This document shows positions 15,925-24,036 of a stretch of 64,000 nt of DNA, one piece after another. Every line of letters starts with the position of its first letter. Within the stretch, counting starts at the first letter, position 1. This DNA comes from UBA8529 sp964390565 (lineage in GTDB: Bacteria > Bacteroidota > Bacteroidia > Bacteroidales > Tenuifilaceae), in NCBI GenBank assembly GCA_964390565.1, contig CAYMII010000002.1, positions 101,091 through 165,090 on the forward strand. The letters are read 5' to 3'. The notes under the pieces are model-generated. The model saw only the letters and a list, made by a program, of their open reading frames with translations, ran no database searches and was not told the origin of the DNA. The position numbers were made by a program, and so were the translations under genes.

Positions 15925-17913
15925 ATGAGTAACGAGGAAAATGTAAAAGAGGTAACTGCTACCAATGGAAAATCTGATTATTCAGCAGATAGCATTCAGG
16001 TACTAGAGGGATTAGAGGCGGTTCGAATGAGACCTGCCATGTACATTGGCGACACAGGCGTTAAAGGGTTGCACCACTTGGTTTACGAGGTGGTTGATAA
16101 CTCAATCGACGAGGCAATGGCAGGGTATTGTACCAAAATTGATTTAACCATTAACGAGGATGGCTCTGTTAGCGTAACCGACGATGGCCGTGGTATCCCT
16201 GTTGACTATCACGAAAAGGAGAAGAAATCGGCTCTTGAGGTTGTACTTACCGTACTTCATGCCGGAGGTAAATTTGATAAAGACAGCTATAAAGTATCTG
16301 GAGGTCTACACGGCGTTGGGGTATCATGCGTTAACGCGTTATCAAAAAAATTAGTGGCCGAAATTCATCGTAATGGTAAAATTTATCGCCAAGAGTTTAG
16401 CAAAGGAAAACCTCTGGCAAACGTTGAGGAGATAGGTACTACCGACAAAACGGGAACAATCATCACCTTTTTACCCGACGAAACTATTTTCACCCAAACC
16501 GTTGAGTATAAATTCGAAATACTATCATCTCGTTTACGTGAGTTAGCATACCTTAACAAGGGAGTATACCTTACGTTAACCGATAAGCGCGAAGTTGAAG
16601 ACAACAATGGCGAAAAGAAATTCTTAAAAGAAGATTTTCACTCTGAGGAAGGTTTAAAGGAGTTTGTAAAATTCCTTGATGCAAACCGCGAGAGTTTAAT
16701 TGAGAAAACCATTACAATCACTACCGAGAAGAATGATGTTCCTGTTGAGGTTGCAATGCAGTACAACACATCATTCTCTGAGAACGTACACTCTTACGTT
16801 AACAACATCAACACCATTGAAGGCGGTACGCACTTAACAGGTTTTAGACGCGCCCTTACACGCACGTTAAAGAAATATGCCGAAGATTCTGGCATGCTCT
16901 CAAAGCTAAAATTTGATATAAATGGTGATGATTTTCGCGAGGGTTTAACCGCTATCATATCTGTTAAAGTTGCTGAACCTCAATTCGAAGGTCAAACTAA
17001 AACAAAGTTAGGAAATTCTGATGTTAGTTTAGCTGTAGATCAGGCCGTTAGTGAGGCGTTGGCCAACTATCTTGAAGAGAACCCAAAGGATGCAAGAACT
17101 ATTGTTCAAAAAGTTATTCTTGCTGCTCAGGCACGTCATGCTGCGCGCAAAGCTCGCGAATTGGTTCAACGTAAAACAGTTCTTTCAGGCTCAGGATTAC
17201 CTGGTAAACTTTCAGATTGTTCCGAAAAAGACCCTTCTCTAACAGAGATATACTTTGTTGAGGGTGACTCTGCGGGTGGTACAGCAAAACAAGGTCGCGA
17301 CAGAAACTTTCAAGCAATCCTTCCTCTTCGAGGAAAAATCTTGAACGTTGAGAAGGCAATGCAATATAAGATATTTGAGAACGAGGAAATAAAGAACATA
17401 TTTACTGCACTTGGGGTTAATATTGGCACCGATGATGACAGCAAAGCATTGAACATGTCTGGCTTACGTTATCATAAAGTAATCATCATGACCGATGCTG
17501 ACGTTGACGGTAGCCATATCGCAACCCTAATTATGACATTCTTTTTCCGTTACATGACAGAGCTGATTAAAGAAGGACACCTTTATATTGCAACTCCTCC
17601 TCTATATCTTGTTAAGAAAGGTAAAGATGAAAGGTATTGTTGGAATGAAGATGACCGAAAATTAGCCGTTGATGAGATTGGAAAAGGTAAAGATGGTTCT
17701 GTTCACATTCAGCGCTACAAAGGTTTGGGAGAGATGAACGCAGAACAACTTTGGAGCACTACGATGAATCCTGCAACACGAATACTAAGACAAATAACCA
17801 TTGAAAGTGCGGCTGAGGCAGATAGAATATTCTCGATGCTAATGGGCGATGAGGTTCCACCTCGTAGAGAGTTCATTGAGAAGCACGCGAAGTATGCGAA
17901 GATAGATATTTAA
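15925..17913 (+). CDS. gyrB: DNA gyrase subunit B
   Basis: A 662-residue ATPase subunit of DNA gyrase, which introduces negative supercoils together with GyrA. The GHKL ATPase domain is at the N-terminus (VLEGLEAVRMRPAMYIGDTG, DGRGIPVD, GGLHGVGVSCVNAL), then the transducer domain, then the Toprim domain with EGDSAGGTAKQ, PLRGKILNVEKA and DADVDGSHI, and the C-terminal QRYKGLGEMNAEQLW, typical of GyrB more than ParE. The length fits a Bacteroidota GyrB without the proteobacterial insertion. The frame opens further upstream at a GTG (15880) and an ATG (15910); I chose the ATG at 15925 because it gives the usual short acidic N-terminus. It is monocistronic, ended by a bidirectional terminator. 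The ATPase site is where coumarin antibiotics bind in this family. Confidence 0.95.
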   Translation: MSNEENVKEVTATNGKSDYSADSIQVLEGLEAVRMRPAMYIGDTGVKGLHHLVYEVVDNSIDEAMAGYCTKIDLTINEDGSVSVTDDGRGIPVDYHEKEKKSALEVVLTVLHAGGKFDKDSYKVSGGLHGVGVSCVNALSKKLVAEIHRNGKIYRQEFSKGKPLANVEEIGTTDKTGTIITFLPDETIFTQTVEYKFEILSSRLRELAYLNKGVYLTLTDKREVEDNNGEKKFLKEDFHSEEGLKEFVKFLDANRESLIEKTITITTEKNDVPVEVAMQYNTSFSENVHSYVNNINTIEGGTHLTGFRRALTRTLKKYAEDSGMLSKLKFDINGDDFREGLTAIISVKVAEPQFEGQTKTKLGNSDVSLAVDQAVSEALANYLEENPKDARTIVQKVILAAQARHAARKARELVQRKTVLSGSGLPGKLSDCSEKDPSLTEIYFVEGDSAGGTAKQGRDRNFQAILPLRGKILNVEKAMQYKIFENEEIKNIFTALGVNIGTDDDSKALNMSGLRYHKVIIMTDADVDGSHIATLIMTFFFRYMTELIKEGHLYIATPPLYLVKKGKDERYCWNEDDRKLAVDEIGKGKDGSVHIQRYKGLGEMNAEQLWSTTMNPATRILRQITIESAAEADRIFSMLMGDEVPPRREFIEKHAKYAKIDI

Positions 17914-17932
17914 GAATTGTGAAAAGTGAAAT

Positions 17933-17964
17933 AAAAAAAATCGGAAGAAATTCCGATTTTTTTT
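17933..17964. terminator. Bidirectional terminator between gyrB and the MORN protein gene
   Basis: AATCGGAA and TTCCGATT with a GAAA loop, extended by A8 and T8 flanks, form a 14-bp stem. Its right arm reaches the stop codon of the convergent minus-strand gene. Confidence 0.9.
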
Positions 17965-19123
17965 ATTGATTAGAGTTTAGTTTTAACTTTCGAAACACAA
18001 CTCCCTTTTCATCGTAAGTCCAAACAGGGCCTACTCCAACTCCATTTAAATAGTTAACCCTGCCTGCAGTTTTTCCGTTAGCATAGAATGTGGTCCATAT
18101 ACCATGATGAAGATTATCAATATAGTTACCCGTAAGCAATAAGTTACCTTCAGTACCATAATAACACCAAGTTCCATTAGATTTCCCTTTTCGATAGTTC
18201 CCCTCTTGCTTAACAACACCATTTGGGTGATAAATTATCCAAAATCCTTCAAAAAGACTATTCTTAAAATCTCCAGCACTTCGCAAAACACCGGAAGGGT
18301 AATAGCTCTTCCAAAGTCCGTTTTTACTAAAATTAGAATAATAACCCTCTTCTGCAATACCCCCATTTTCATAATATTCTACAGATTTCCCTTCGATATT
18401 GCCAGATTTATAATTGGTTTCTATCATTTTTTTCCCAGACGGATAGAAACCAACCACAGCACCTTCAGTGAGTCCATTATTATAATAAGTTTTACGTTGA
18501 AGTTGACCACTCTTATAGTAAGTGTAAAGAGTATCCTGATACTTTCCCTTAATCTTTTTACCCTTGTAGTTTAATTCACCTGTATCGTAATAGGTTTGCC
18601 ATAAACCATTAAGAGTATCATTTTGATATTCCGCAATTAGCTTTGACTGCCCTTCACTACTATAAACTTTGGTAATTCCATTCAGGTAGCCGTTTTTATA
18701 ACTTGATTCTGTATCAACCTGCCCATTTGAGAAAAAAGTAGTTAATATACCATTCAATTTATCCGCTTTATAATTGCCTTTTTGGTATATCGCAGCGTCA
18801 TTATCCCAAAAAATGAATTCTCCATTTTTTAGACCGAACTTATAGTTAAACAAACTTTTTCTTGCGCCTGAAGGAAAATATGTAATCCAAATACTATCCG
18901 GCTTATTATCTTTAAAAAAACCCTCCTGCATAATACGTCCATTCTCAAAATAAAAACTATAAGCACCAGTCCTAATTGTATCTTTACCAAAAATAGAAAC
19001 AATACACCTCTCTTTAGGAAGTCCATTTGAATAACTCTTCTCTATAACCTGTTGCCCAACAACCTGATTAAGGCAAATGGTGAGGTTTAGAAAAAATATT
19101 ATTTTCAGTATGGAAAGTGGCAT
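17963..19123 (-). CDS. Exported MORN-2/YwqK-type repeat protein
   Basis: A 386-residue protein with an N-terminal signal (LKIIFFLNLTICLNQVVGQ) and about fourteen repeats of roughly 23 residues in the pattern G(x)W(x)(x)Y(x)xxGxLxxxGxYKxGxxxG, for example NGTWCYYGTEGNLLLTGNY. This is the MORN-2 repeat of YwqK-like proteins, which are often auto-labelled antitoxins, although most Bacteroidota copies are exported and have no toxin partner. The repeats make a long beta-sheet surface likely to bind a partner or polymer. It lies 72 bp downstream of the chaperone gene on the same strand, but a terminator stands between them, so co-transcription is doubtful. No enzymatic residue is evident. Confidence 0.85.
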   Translation of the reverse strand: MPLSILKIIFFLNLTICLNQVVGQQVIEKSYSNGLPKERCIVSIFGKDTIRTGAYSFYFENGRIMQEGFFKDNKPDSIWITYFPSGARKSLFNYKFGLKNGEFIFWDNDAAIYQKGNYKADKLNGILTTFFSNGQVDTESSYKNGYLNGITKVYSSEGQSKLIAEYQNDTLNGLWQTYYDTGELNYKGKKIKGKYQDTLYTYYKSGQLQRKTYYNNGLTEGAVVGFYPSGKKMIETNYKSGNIEGKSVEYYENGGIAEEGYYSNFSKNGLWKSYYPSGVLRSAGDFKNSLFEGFWIIYHPNGVVKQEGNYRKGKSNGTWCYYGTEGNLLLTGNYIDNLHHGIWTTFYANGKTAGRVNYLNGVGVGPVWTYDEKGVVFRKLKLNSNQ

Positions 19124-19142
19124 AATTGATTTGTTTTTTTAG

Positions 19143-19174
19143 AAAAAAAGCCATCTGGTATATTACCGATGGCT
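19143..19174 (-). terminator. Terminator after the chaperone-like gene
   Basis: AGCCATC (19149-19155) pairs with GATGGCT (19168-19174), with an inner GGTA/TACC and one bulge. On the minus strand seven T residues follow, so it ends transcription of the 19196-20071 gene. Confidence 0.8.
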
Positions 19175-19195
19175 TAGTATATATTATAATATCGT

Positions 19196-20071
19196 CTATT
19201 TAACACGAGAAGTATCAGATGTTACTTTTGTAGTTTCAGAATTATTAGCCTTAAACTGTTCTTTAACATCTATAAAAATCTGAGTCCCTTCTAAAGAATA
19301 TTTTGCACCATAATCAAGAATAGCAGCTAAGGAATATTTGCCCGGTGTAAGTTCATCTGGCATAACTAATTCAATGGTTCTAGACATTTTTGGGAAAGTC
19401 TCAATCTCAATAGAAGTAAATTGCTTTTCCTCTGCTGTTCTCATATTTGATGCGACCAAATAAACTTTGCATTTTGTAATTTTATCACCTAAATTCTCAA
19501 TTGTAGCAGAGAATTTTCTATTACGATCGCCCAACTTAGTCACCTCCAATAAATTACTTATCTTAATAGAGTGATTTGTATTTGACTTTGGAGATTGATA
19601 GATCAAAATACCAATCCTTCCTGTTACGGTAACCCCTGTACCTAAATTTTTATCAGAACTCCAAGATGTTTGCTCAAGAGTTGTCTGTAAATATAACGAA
19701 CACCAAGCTGCACTAAATTGATCATTTGGCACCATCATGGAGATTTGGACAATCATCTCATCGTTCGGGTTCAACTCAAAGAAAGATGGAGTAATATTCA
19801 ACCAATTCGCACATGATCTTTTTGTAGAATTAGGTTGCATATAGTTAAACCCTCCAGTGGATGAAGGTAAAAAATCACTAATAGATATAATAAATGATTC
19901 TTTTTTATTGCTATGATTTTTAACGGTAATTGTTTTAATTTGATTCTCACCAGGTTCTGTTGTAAACTCAAGCTTCACAGGAGCAACCTCAAAGTCCTGA
20001 GAATAAATGTTTTCGTGAATAAAACTAGTAATGAAAACTATTCCAATAAAAATAATTTTTCTCTTCAACAT
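19196..20071 (-). CDS. Periplasmic PapD-like (fimbrial-type) chaperone
   Basis: A 291-residue protein with a signal peptide (KRKIIFIGIVFITSFIHENIYSQ). The mature part begins FEVAPVKLEFTTEPGENQIKTITVKNHS, the first-strand pattern of PapD-like and other MSP/Ig-fold chaperones, and continues FELNPNDEMIVQISMMVP, where pilus chaperones have the strand leading to the subunit-binding face. The second half (about 160-290) is another Ig-like domain, making the two-domain chaperone shape likely. It lacks an obvious match to the classical chaperone signature, so this is a distant relative. It diverges from the SpoIIE gene, and two small exported proteins plus an usher-like barrel follow 2.7-4 kb away. 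Inferred role: holding those subunits in the periplasm. An alternative is a DUF916-like surface adhesin module. Confidence 0.6.
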   Translation of the reverse strand: MLKRKIIFIGIVFITSFIHENIYSQDFEVAPVKLEFTTEPGENQIKTITVKNHSNKKESFIISISDFLPSSTGGFNYMQPNSTKRSCANWLNITPSFFELNPNDEMIVQISMMVPNDQFSAAWCSLYLQTTLEQTSWSSDKNLGTGVTVTGRIGILIYQSPKSNTNHSIKISNLLEVTKLGDRNRKFSATIENLGDKITKCKVYLVASNMRTAEEKQFTSIEIETFPKMSRTIELVMPDELTPGKYSLAAILDYGAKYSLEGTQIFIDVKEQFKANNSETTKVTSDTSRVK

Positions 20072-20434
20072 GCGGTATAATTTTATTTTTGCTAAAATTA
20101 CAAAAAAAAATGTTTCTAAAGGAGATTATCAAACATGATTTTAGTAATATTTAATGCATAATATAAAATACTCCAATTCTAAAAGGATTTTTCACATAAA
20201 AACATTTATGGTTACAATAGTTTACATGTTTTATACTAACATATTTGAATAAAAAGTATATTTGGTACATGAATAATTTATAACTTGGTTAAAAATTAGT
20301 GCGGATTCCAAACACTGTTAGCATAATATTGTTTTAGCATGCACTATTTTCTCTTAATTGTTTTTTCGATATAAAAAATTTGAATAAGAATTGCTTTACT
20401 TTACAAATCTTAATCGTTCAAGGTAATTGATAAA
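20072..20434. other. Divergent promoter region between chaperone and SpoIIE phosphatase genes
   Basis: AT-rich, without a gene. Plus-strand TATATTTG at 20257-20264 is an exact -7 box, about 170 bp before the phosphatase start. Minus-strand TAATTTTA near 20096 is a weaker candidate for the chaperone gene. Confidence 0.45.
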
Positions 20435-22303
20435 ATGAGAAATCAGCAGAAGATTACAGGTTTTATATTCGTGTTCCTTATGTTTTTTTTTATGCCTGCT
20501 ATCTCACAGGAGATTATTCAACTCCCAAAAGAGAAACAGGATGATATTGATAAGTTCAGAGAGTTAGTTTCACGTTACAAATCAGCCAATAACTCGCAAC
20601 AAGCTGCATTTTATCTGAACAAAATTGCTTTTATATATTGGGAAAATGGAATCATAAAAGAGGCAATTAATACTTTTCTAGAAACGGTACCGCTAAACCA
20701 AAAAATTGGCAACTTCAGTGACATTAAAACAGTATACAGCAATATCGCATTGATTTACACTGACATAGATCGACTCGATCTATCTCTCGAGTATTTTAAT
20801 AAAAGCCTTGAAGCCCGTCGAAAACTCAACAATAAATCAGAGGTATCGGCTGGTTTAATTGATGTTGCTTACCTGTTAACTGTGTTAAATCAAACGGAGA
20901 AGGCCATCGAACGACTTCTAGAAGCACTTGAGTTGGCCAAATCTGTTAACAATTCCCGATTAATTTTAAACTGCGCAAAACTTCTTGCTGCGAACTACGA
21001 TAAACTGGGTGATTTACGCAAAACGAGGGAATACAATGATATGTATGCAACCTATGAACTTCAACTTTCAACTCAAGATATTAAAACAACCTATGAAAAA
21101 GAGGTAACGAAATCTCAGGCAGAAGTTGAAATGGAGAAAAGGCAACGTGAAATCCAGAGGCAGATTATGGAGTTAAATGAATTAAGAGCAAAAACTAAGC
21201 AAGATTCCTTGGGTATGGTAGTAACCGCAAAACAAGATAGCCTTAACCTAGCTCAAGAGTATGCCAAATTCCAAGAGAATAAAATCAAAGTTGCTGAACA
21301 AGCAAAAGAACTAGCCGAGACAATAAACAGAGAACAACAAGCTCAGGTTAGATTGCAAAGGATAATTATTTTCTCTGCTGTTGGCTTTTTAGTTTTGATG
21401 CTAGTATTGGCAATCTTTATATATAAGAACTATAAAGATAAGAAAAAAGCAAACGAATTGCTAAGTTTACAAAACACTGAGATTCAAAAGCAACGCGACC
21501 ATATTCAGCGACAAAACGAGAATATTAGTAAGAGTATTAACTATGCACAAGGGATTCAAAAGGCATTACTCCCAACACAGGCAAGTTTAACAGCTTACTT
21601 CCCAGATTCTTTTATCTTTTTCAGACCTCGCGATATCGTGAGCGGAGACTACTACTGGTTCCGACCAATCTCTAACAGCAAAGAGGTGTTCAATCATGAT
21701 ACGGATAAATTTGCCATATCAGCAATTGACTGTACCGGTCACGGAGTTCCTGGAGCATTCCTTTCTATGATTGGATACAACCTACTCGATGAGATTGTTA
21801 GCAAGGGCATTCACACACCAGGTGCAATTCTAAGAGAACTGAATAATGGGATTAGAAAAGCGTTAAGACAAGATGAAACTGACAACAGAGACGGTATGGA
21901 TATGGCGCTTTGTGTCGTTGACTTTAAAAATAAAATAGTTGAATTCTCCGGGGCTAAAAACCCTATCGTTTATGTTTCGGAAGAAGAGGTATTCAGAATT
22001 AGGGGCGATAAAGAATCGATTGGAGGAGGTTATGGGGTATTTGAAAACGATTTTACAACCCATCAAATACTAGTCGAAAAAACAACATGGTTCTATCTTT
22101 TTTCTGATGGATTTATTGATCAATTCGGCGGAGCCGACGGAAGAAAATTTATGATTAAGTCATTTGTTGATATGTTAGCAAGCATATCTATACTTTCAGG
22201 TGAACAACAACGAGAAATGCTTAAAAACACTTTAAAAGACTGGCTAGGAACACAGTATCAACAGGTAGATGACATTCTAGTTGTTGGGTTTAAAGTGGAG
22301 TAA
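20435..22303 (+). CDS. Membrane SpoIIE/PP2C-type phosphatase with exported TPR sensor domain (SiaA-like output)
   Basis: A 622-residue sensor-phosphatase. Signal/anchor (FIFVFLMFFFMPAISQ), TPR repeats (about 40-200, e.g. VYSNIALIYTDIDRLDLSLEYF), a long Gln/Glu/Lys-rich coiled coil (about 215-300), one transmembrane helix (about 309-328), a short coiled coil, then a cytosolic SpoIIE-type PP2C domain (385-622). The PP2C metal ligands are visible in SGDYYW, AIDCTGHGVPGAF (Asp432), DGMDMALCVVD and LFSDGFIDQFGG; the last strand ends VDDILVVGFKVE. Such proteins dephosphorylate Ser/Thr on anti-anti-sigma or SiaC-type partners. A SiaC-family protein is encoded about 6 kb downstream. The gene is divergent from the chaperone and upstream of the subunit and usher-like genes. 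The ligand of the TPR domain is unknown. Confidence 0.9.
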   Translation: MRNQQKITGFIFVFLMFFFMPAISQEIIQLPKEKQDDIDKFRELVSRYKSANNSQQAAFYLNKIAFIYWENGIIKEAINTFLETVPLNQKIGNFSDIKTVYSNIALIYTDIDRLDLSLEYFNKSLEARRKLNNKSEVSAGLIDVAYLLTVLNQTEKAIERLLEALELAKSVNNSRLILNCAKLLAANYDKLGDLRKTREYNDMYATYELQLSTQDIKTTYEKEVTKSQAEVEMEKRQREIQRQIMELNELRAKTKQDSLGMVVTAKQDSLNLAQEYAKFQENKIKVAEQAKELAETINREQQAQVRLQRIIIFSAVGFLVLMLVLAIFIYKNYKDKKKANELLSLQNTEIQKQRDHIQRQNENISKSINYAQGIQKALLPTQASLTAYFPDSFIFFRPRDIVSGDYYWFRPISNSKEVFNHDTDKFAISAIDCTGHGVPGAFLSMIGYNLLDEIVSKGIHTPGAILRELNNGIRKALRQDETDNRDGMDMALCVVDFKNKIVEFSGAKNPIVYVSEEEVFRIRGDKESIGGGYGVFENDFTTHQILVEKTTWFYLFSDGFIDQFGGADGRKFMIKSFVDMLASISILSGEQQREMLKNTLKDWLGTQYQQVDDILVVGFKVE

Positions 22304-22811
22304 TAACAATGAACTAAGTTTTTATATCCAACCTCAAAAACAACTAAATGCCATAAATTCACTTGGTACTTATTTGCTAATATTTCAAACACATTCAACT
22401 TCATAAATTCATTAGAAAATCATTTGGCTTTAAATTAACGTTTCTTCTTATTTTCGTTTTACTTTGTGAATAAGTGTTCCAGCCTAGCGACAGGCAGATT
22501 AGTGGAAAATTCAATCTAACCACTATACTTACTCCGCTCTGAAAACTATTATGAATCGCTATTAGCACAAGCATTAAGCCTCTAATGTACTCAGGTTAAA
22601 ATACTACAATGAATTACATATAATCAACAAAATTGTCAAATTTTCAACGTTAAATTATTTTACTTCACAAACTCAAAAATTGGATTAATCAATAAATATG
22701 ATACTTTTACAAAAAAATGCTTTAATTATTTTTTTATTTAGTTTTTTTTAACCTACTTTTACCTTATTATTAATTTCTGAATAATCTTAAACAATCTAAA
22801 ACATAAAAACT
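22304..22811. other. 508-bp intergenic region before the first subunit gene
   Basis: No coding frame of note. It holds a degenerate CCTAGCGACAGG-type palindrome near 22480-22496 and, at its end, the promoter and a leader of about 95 nt for the small exported protein gene. Confidence 0.6.
22680..22709 (+). promoter_or_regulatory. Promoter of the first small exported subunit gene
   Basis: TTG at 22680-22682, 19 bp, then TACTTTTA at 22702-22709, one base off TAnnTTTG. The predicted start near 22716 leaves about 95 nt of U-rich leader before the ATG at 22812, so the gene can be transcribed apart from the phosphatase gene. Confidence 0.6.
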
Positions 22812-23366
22812 ATGAAGAAATTTATTTTGATCTTCGCAATTTTGCTCAGTGGAAAACTAAGTTTTGGGCAAATGGTATCCGATCAGGCTGTTGTACCTGT
22901 TTCTGTTACGCTAAACTCGATCCTCCGCCTTACTGTAACTTCAGGTGGTAATATTGTATTCGTCTTTAACACTATAGCTCAATACACAGGCGGAATAGTT
23001 GCAACTCCTAGAACAACAACAACATTTCAGGTCTCCTCATCAAGAGCATACAAAGTTACTTTAGACCCAGAAAACGATACTTTTATTGGCCTTGAGACCG
23101 GCAATACAACTTTCGACTTAGATAATGTTGGTTATACTGATGCAACTGTAGGTGGAGCCTTGGAATCTGCTGGTCTTCATGTGTTACTGACAACTCAGGA
23201 TATTACCCCCGCTGCCGCAGGTGCTCCTGCAGGTGGAAATCACGTATATACATTAGCCTGGGAGGTTGGAACACCTGCTGTAGTCGCCGCTAACACTCTT
23301 GCCGCTCAAAGTTTAGCAACTGACATCTACGTTAACAACATGTTTTTAACATTAGCACCTTTTTAA
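22812..23366 (+). CDS. Small exported beta-rich protein, candidate surface-fibre subunit
   Basis: 184 residues with a clear signal peptide (KKFILIFAILLSGKLSFGQ). The mature protein starts with alternating hydrophobics (QAVVPVSVTLNSILRLTVTS), then FNTIAQYTGGI, and ends in a strand YVNNMFLTLAPF; it is rich in Thr, Val, Ala and Gly with no cysteine, as in many all-beta fibre subunits. It shares the xIxQYxxGV signature, spacing and size with the protein encoded next, so the two are probably paralogues. It has its own promoter with a long leader and is followed by a strong hairpin, the layout expected for an abundant subunit. The family is known to me only as uncharacterised exported Bacteroidota proteins, possibly DUF4402-like. 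Fibre formation is inference. Confidence 0.6.
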   Translation: MKKFILIFAILLSGKLSFGQMVSDQAVVPVSVTLNSILRLTVTSGGNIVFVFNTIAQYTGGIVATPRTTTTFQVSSSRAYKVTLDPENDTFIGLETGNTTFDLDNVGYTDATVGGALESAGLHVLLTTQDITPAAAGAPAGGNHVYTLAWEVGTPAVVAANTLAAQSLATDIYVNNMFLTLAPF

Positions 23367-23381
23367 ATTTCTCAAAAGTTG

Positions 23382-23422
23382 AATTAATAGAGCCAAACGA
23401 TTATCGCTTGGCTCTATTAATT
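23382..23422 (+). promoter_or_regulatory. Strong intercistronic hairpin between the two subunit genes
   Basis: AATTAATAGAGCCAA (23382-23396) is perfectly complementary to 23408-23422, with a 11-nt loop that can partly pair. No T run follows, so it is more likely an mRNA stabiliser or processing site than a terminator. Confidence 0.65.
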
Positions 23423-23438
23423 GAATACAGAATAGCTG

Positions 23439-23969
23439 ATGAAACCCATAGGGAAAAAAAAATTCTTTATAGTATTGCTGCTTTTGGGAGTAACCTTAAT
23501 TATTTCAGGTCCAACTTGTCTATCACAAGGAGTTGGAGTAACGAAAATTACTGGCGGAACAGTTCAGTTAATTGCATCTTCAATTAATCAATATAATTCT
23601 GGTGTTACCTTGACAAACTGGAGTAAAGTTAAACTTACATGCACAGGTTTGAATATTGGCCAGGATTGGGTTTTAAAAATTGGGGCTAGTGACCGTATTT
23701 TATCGGATGATGGGAATCTTCCTCTTGATTTAAGTTTACTAAAACTCATACCGGTAAATCCTGCTTTTGACTCAGACGCAACTTCTTGTTCAACTAACGC
23801 AGGATATGAATTAACAGAATTAGGGCAAGTTTTCTTATCGGGCACAACAAAATTAGCAAATTTTGAAATAACTTTTGGAATCACCTATGAATTGGGTAAA
23901 GATGTATCACTTTTGGGTACCAGCCCAGGTTATTATTATATTCCCTACTTATGGTTTCAGTTAGAATAA
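23439..23969 (+). CDS. Second small exported beta-rich protein, candidate minor subunit
   Basis: 176 residues with a long signal peptide (KKKFFIVLLLLGVTLIISGPTCLSQ). The mature protein shows ITGGTVQLIASSINQYNSGV, sharing the SINQY-SGV signature with the preceding protein, followed by VKLTCTGLNIGQDWVLKIGA and a final strand YYYIPYLWFQLE. It has two cysteines after the signal that could form a disulfide (near TCTG and SCST). It is separated from the first subunit gene by 72 bp holding the strong hairpin and lies 67 bp before the usher-like gene. Inferred role: adaptor, tip or minor subunit of the same surface structure. No enzyme motif is visible and the family is not firmly recognised. Confidence 0.55.
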   Translation: MKPIGKKKFFIVLLLLGVTLIISGPTCLSQGVGVTKITGGTVQLIASSINQYNSGVTLTNWSKVKLTCTGLNIGQDWVLKIGASDRILSDDGNLPLDLSLLKLIPVNPAFDSDATSCSTNAGYELTELGQVFLSGTTKLANFEITFGITYELGKDVSLLGTSPGYYYIPYLWFQLE

Positions 23970-24004
23970 AGTTTATATTTTATATTTTTAGAATAGTAAT
24001 TTTT

Positions 24005-24012
24005 TACCTTTG
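24005..24012 (+). promoter_or_regulatory. -7 box before the usher-like gene
   Basis: TACCTTTG, an exact TAnnTTTG match, 24 bp before the ATG at 24037. No clear -33 TTG precedes it, so it may give only a secondary transcript. Confidence 0.4.
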
Positions 24013-24036
24013 TATTAATGAATTCTTCCAAAGTAA

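Noticed and set aside
17963..19123. YwqK antitoxin of a toxin-antitoxin pair
   Set aside because: It has a signal peptide, so it is exported, and no toxin-like gene adjoins it; the label comes only from shared MORN-2 repeats.
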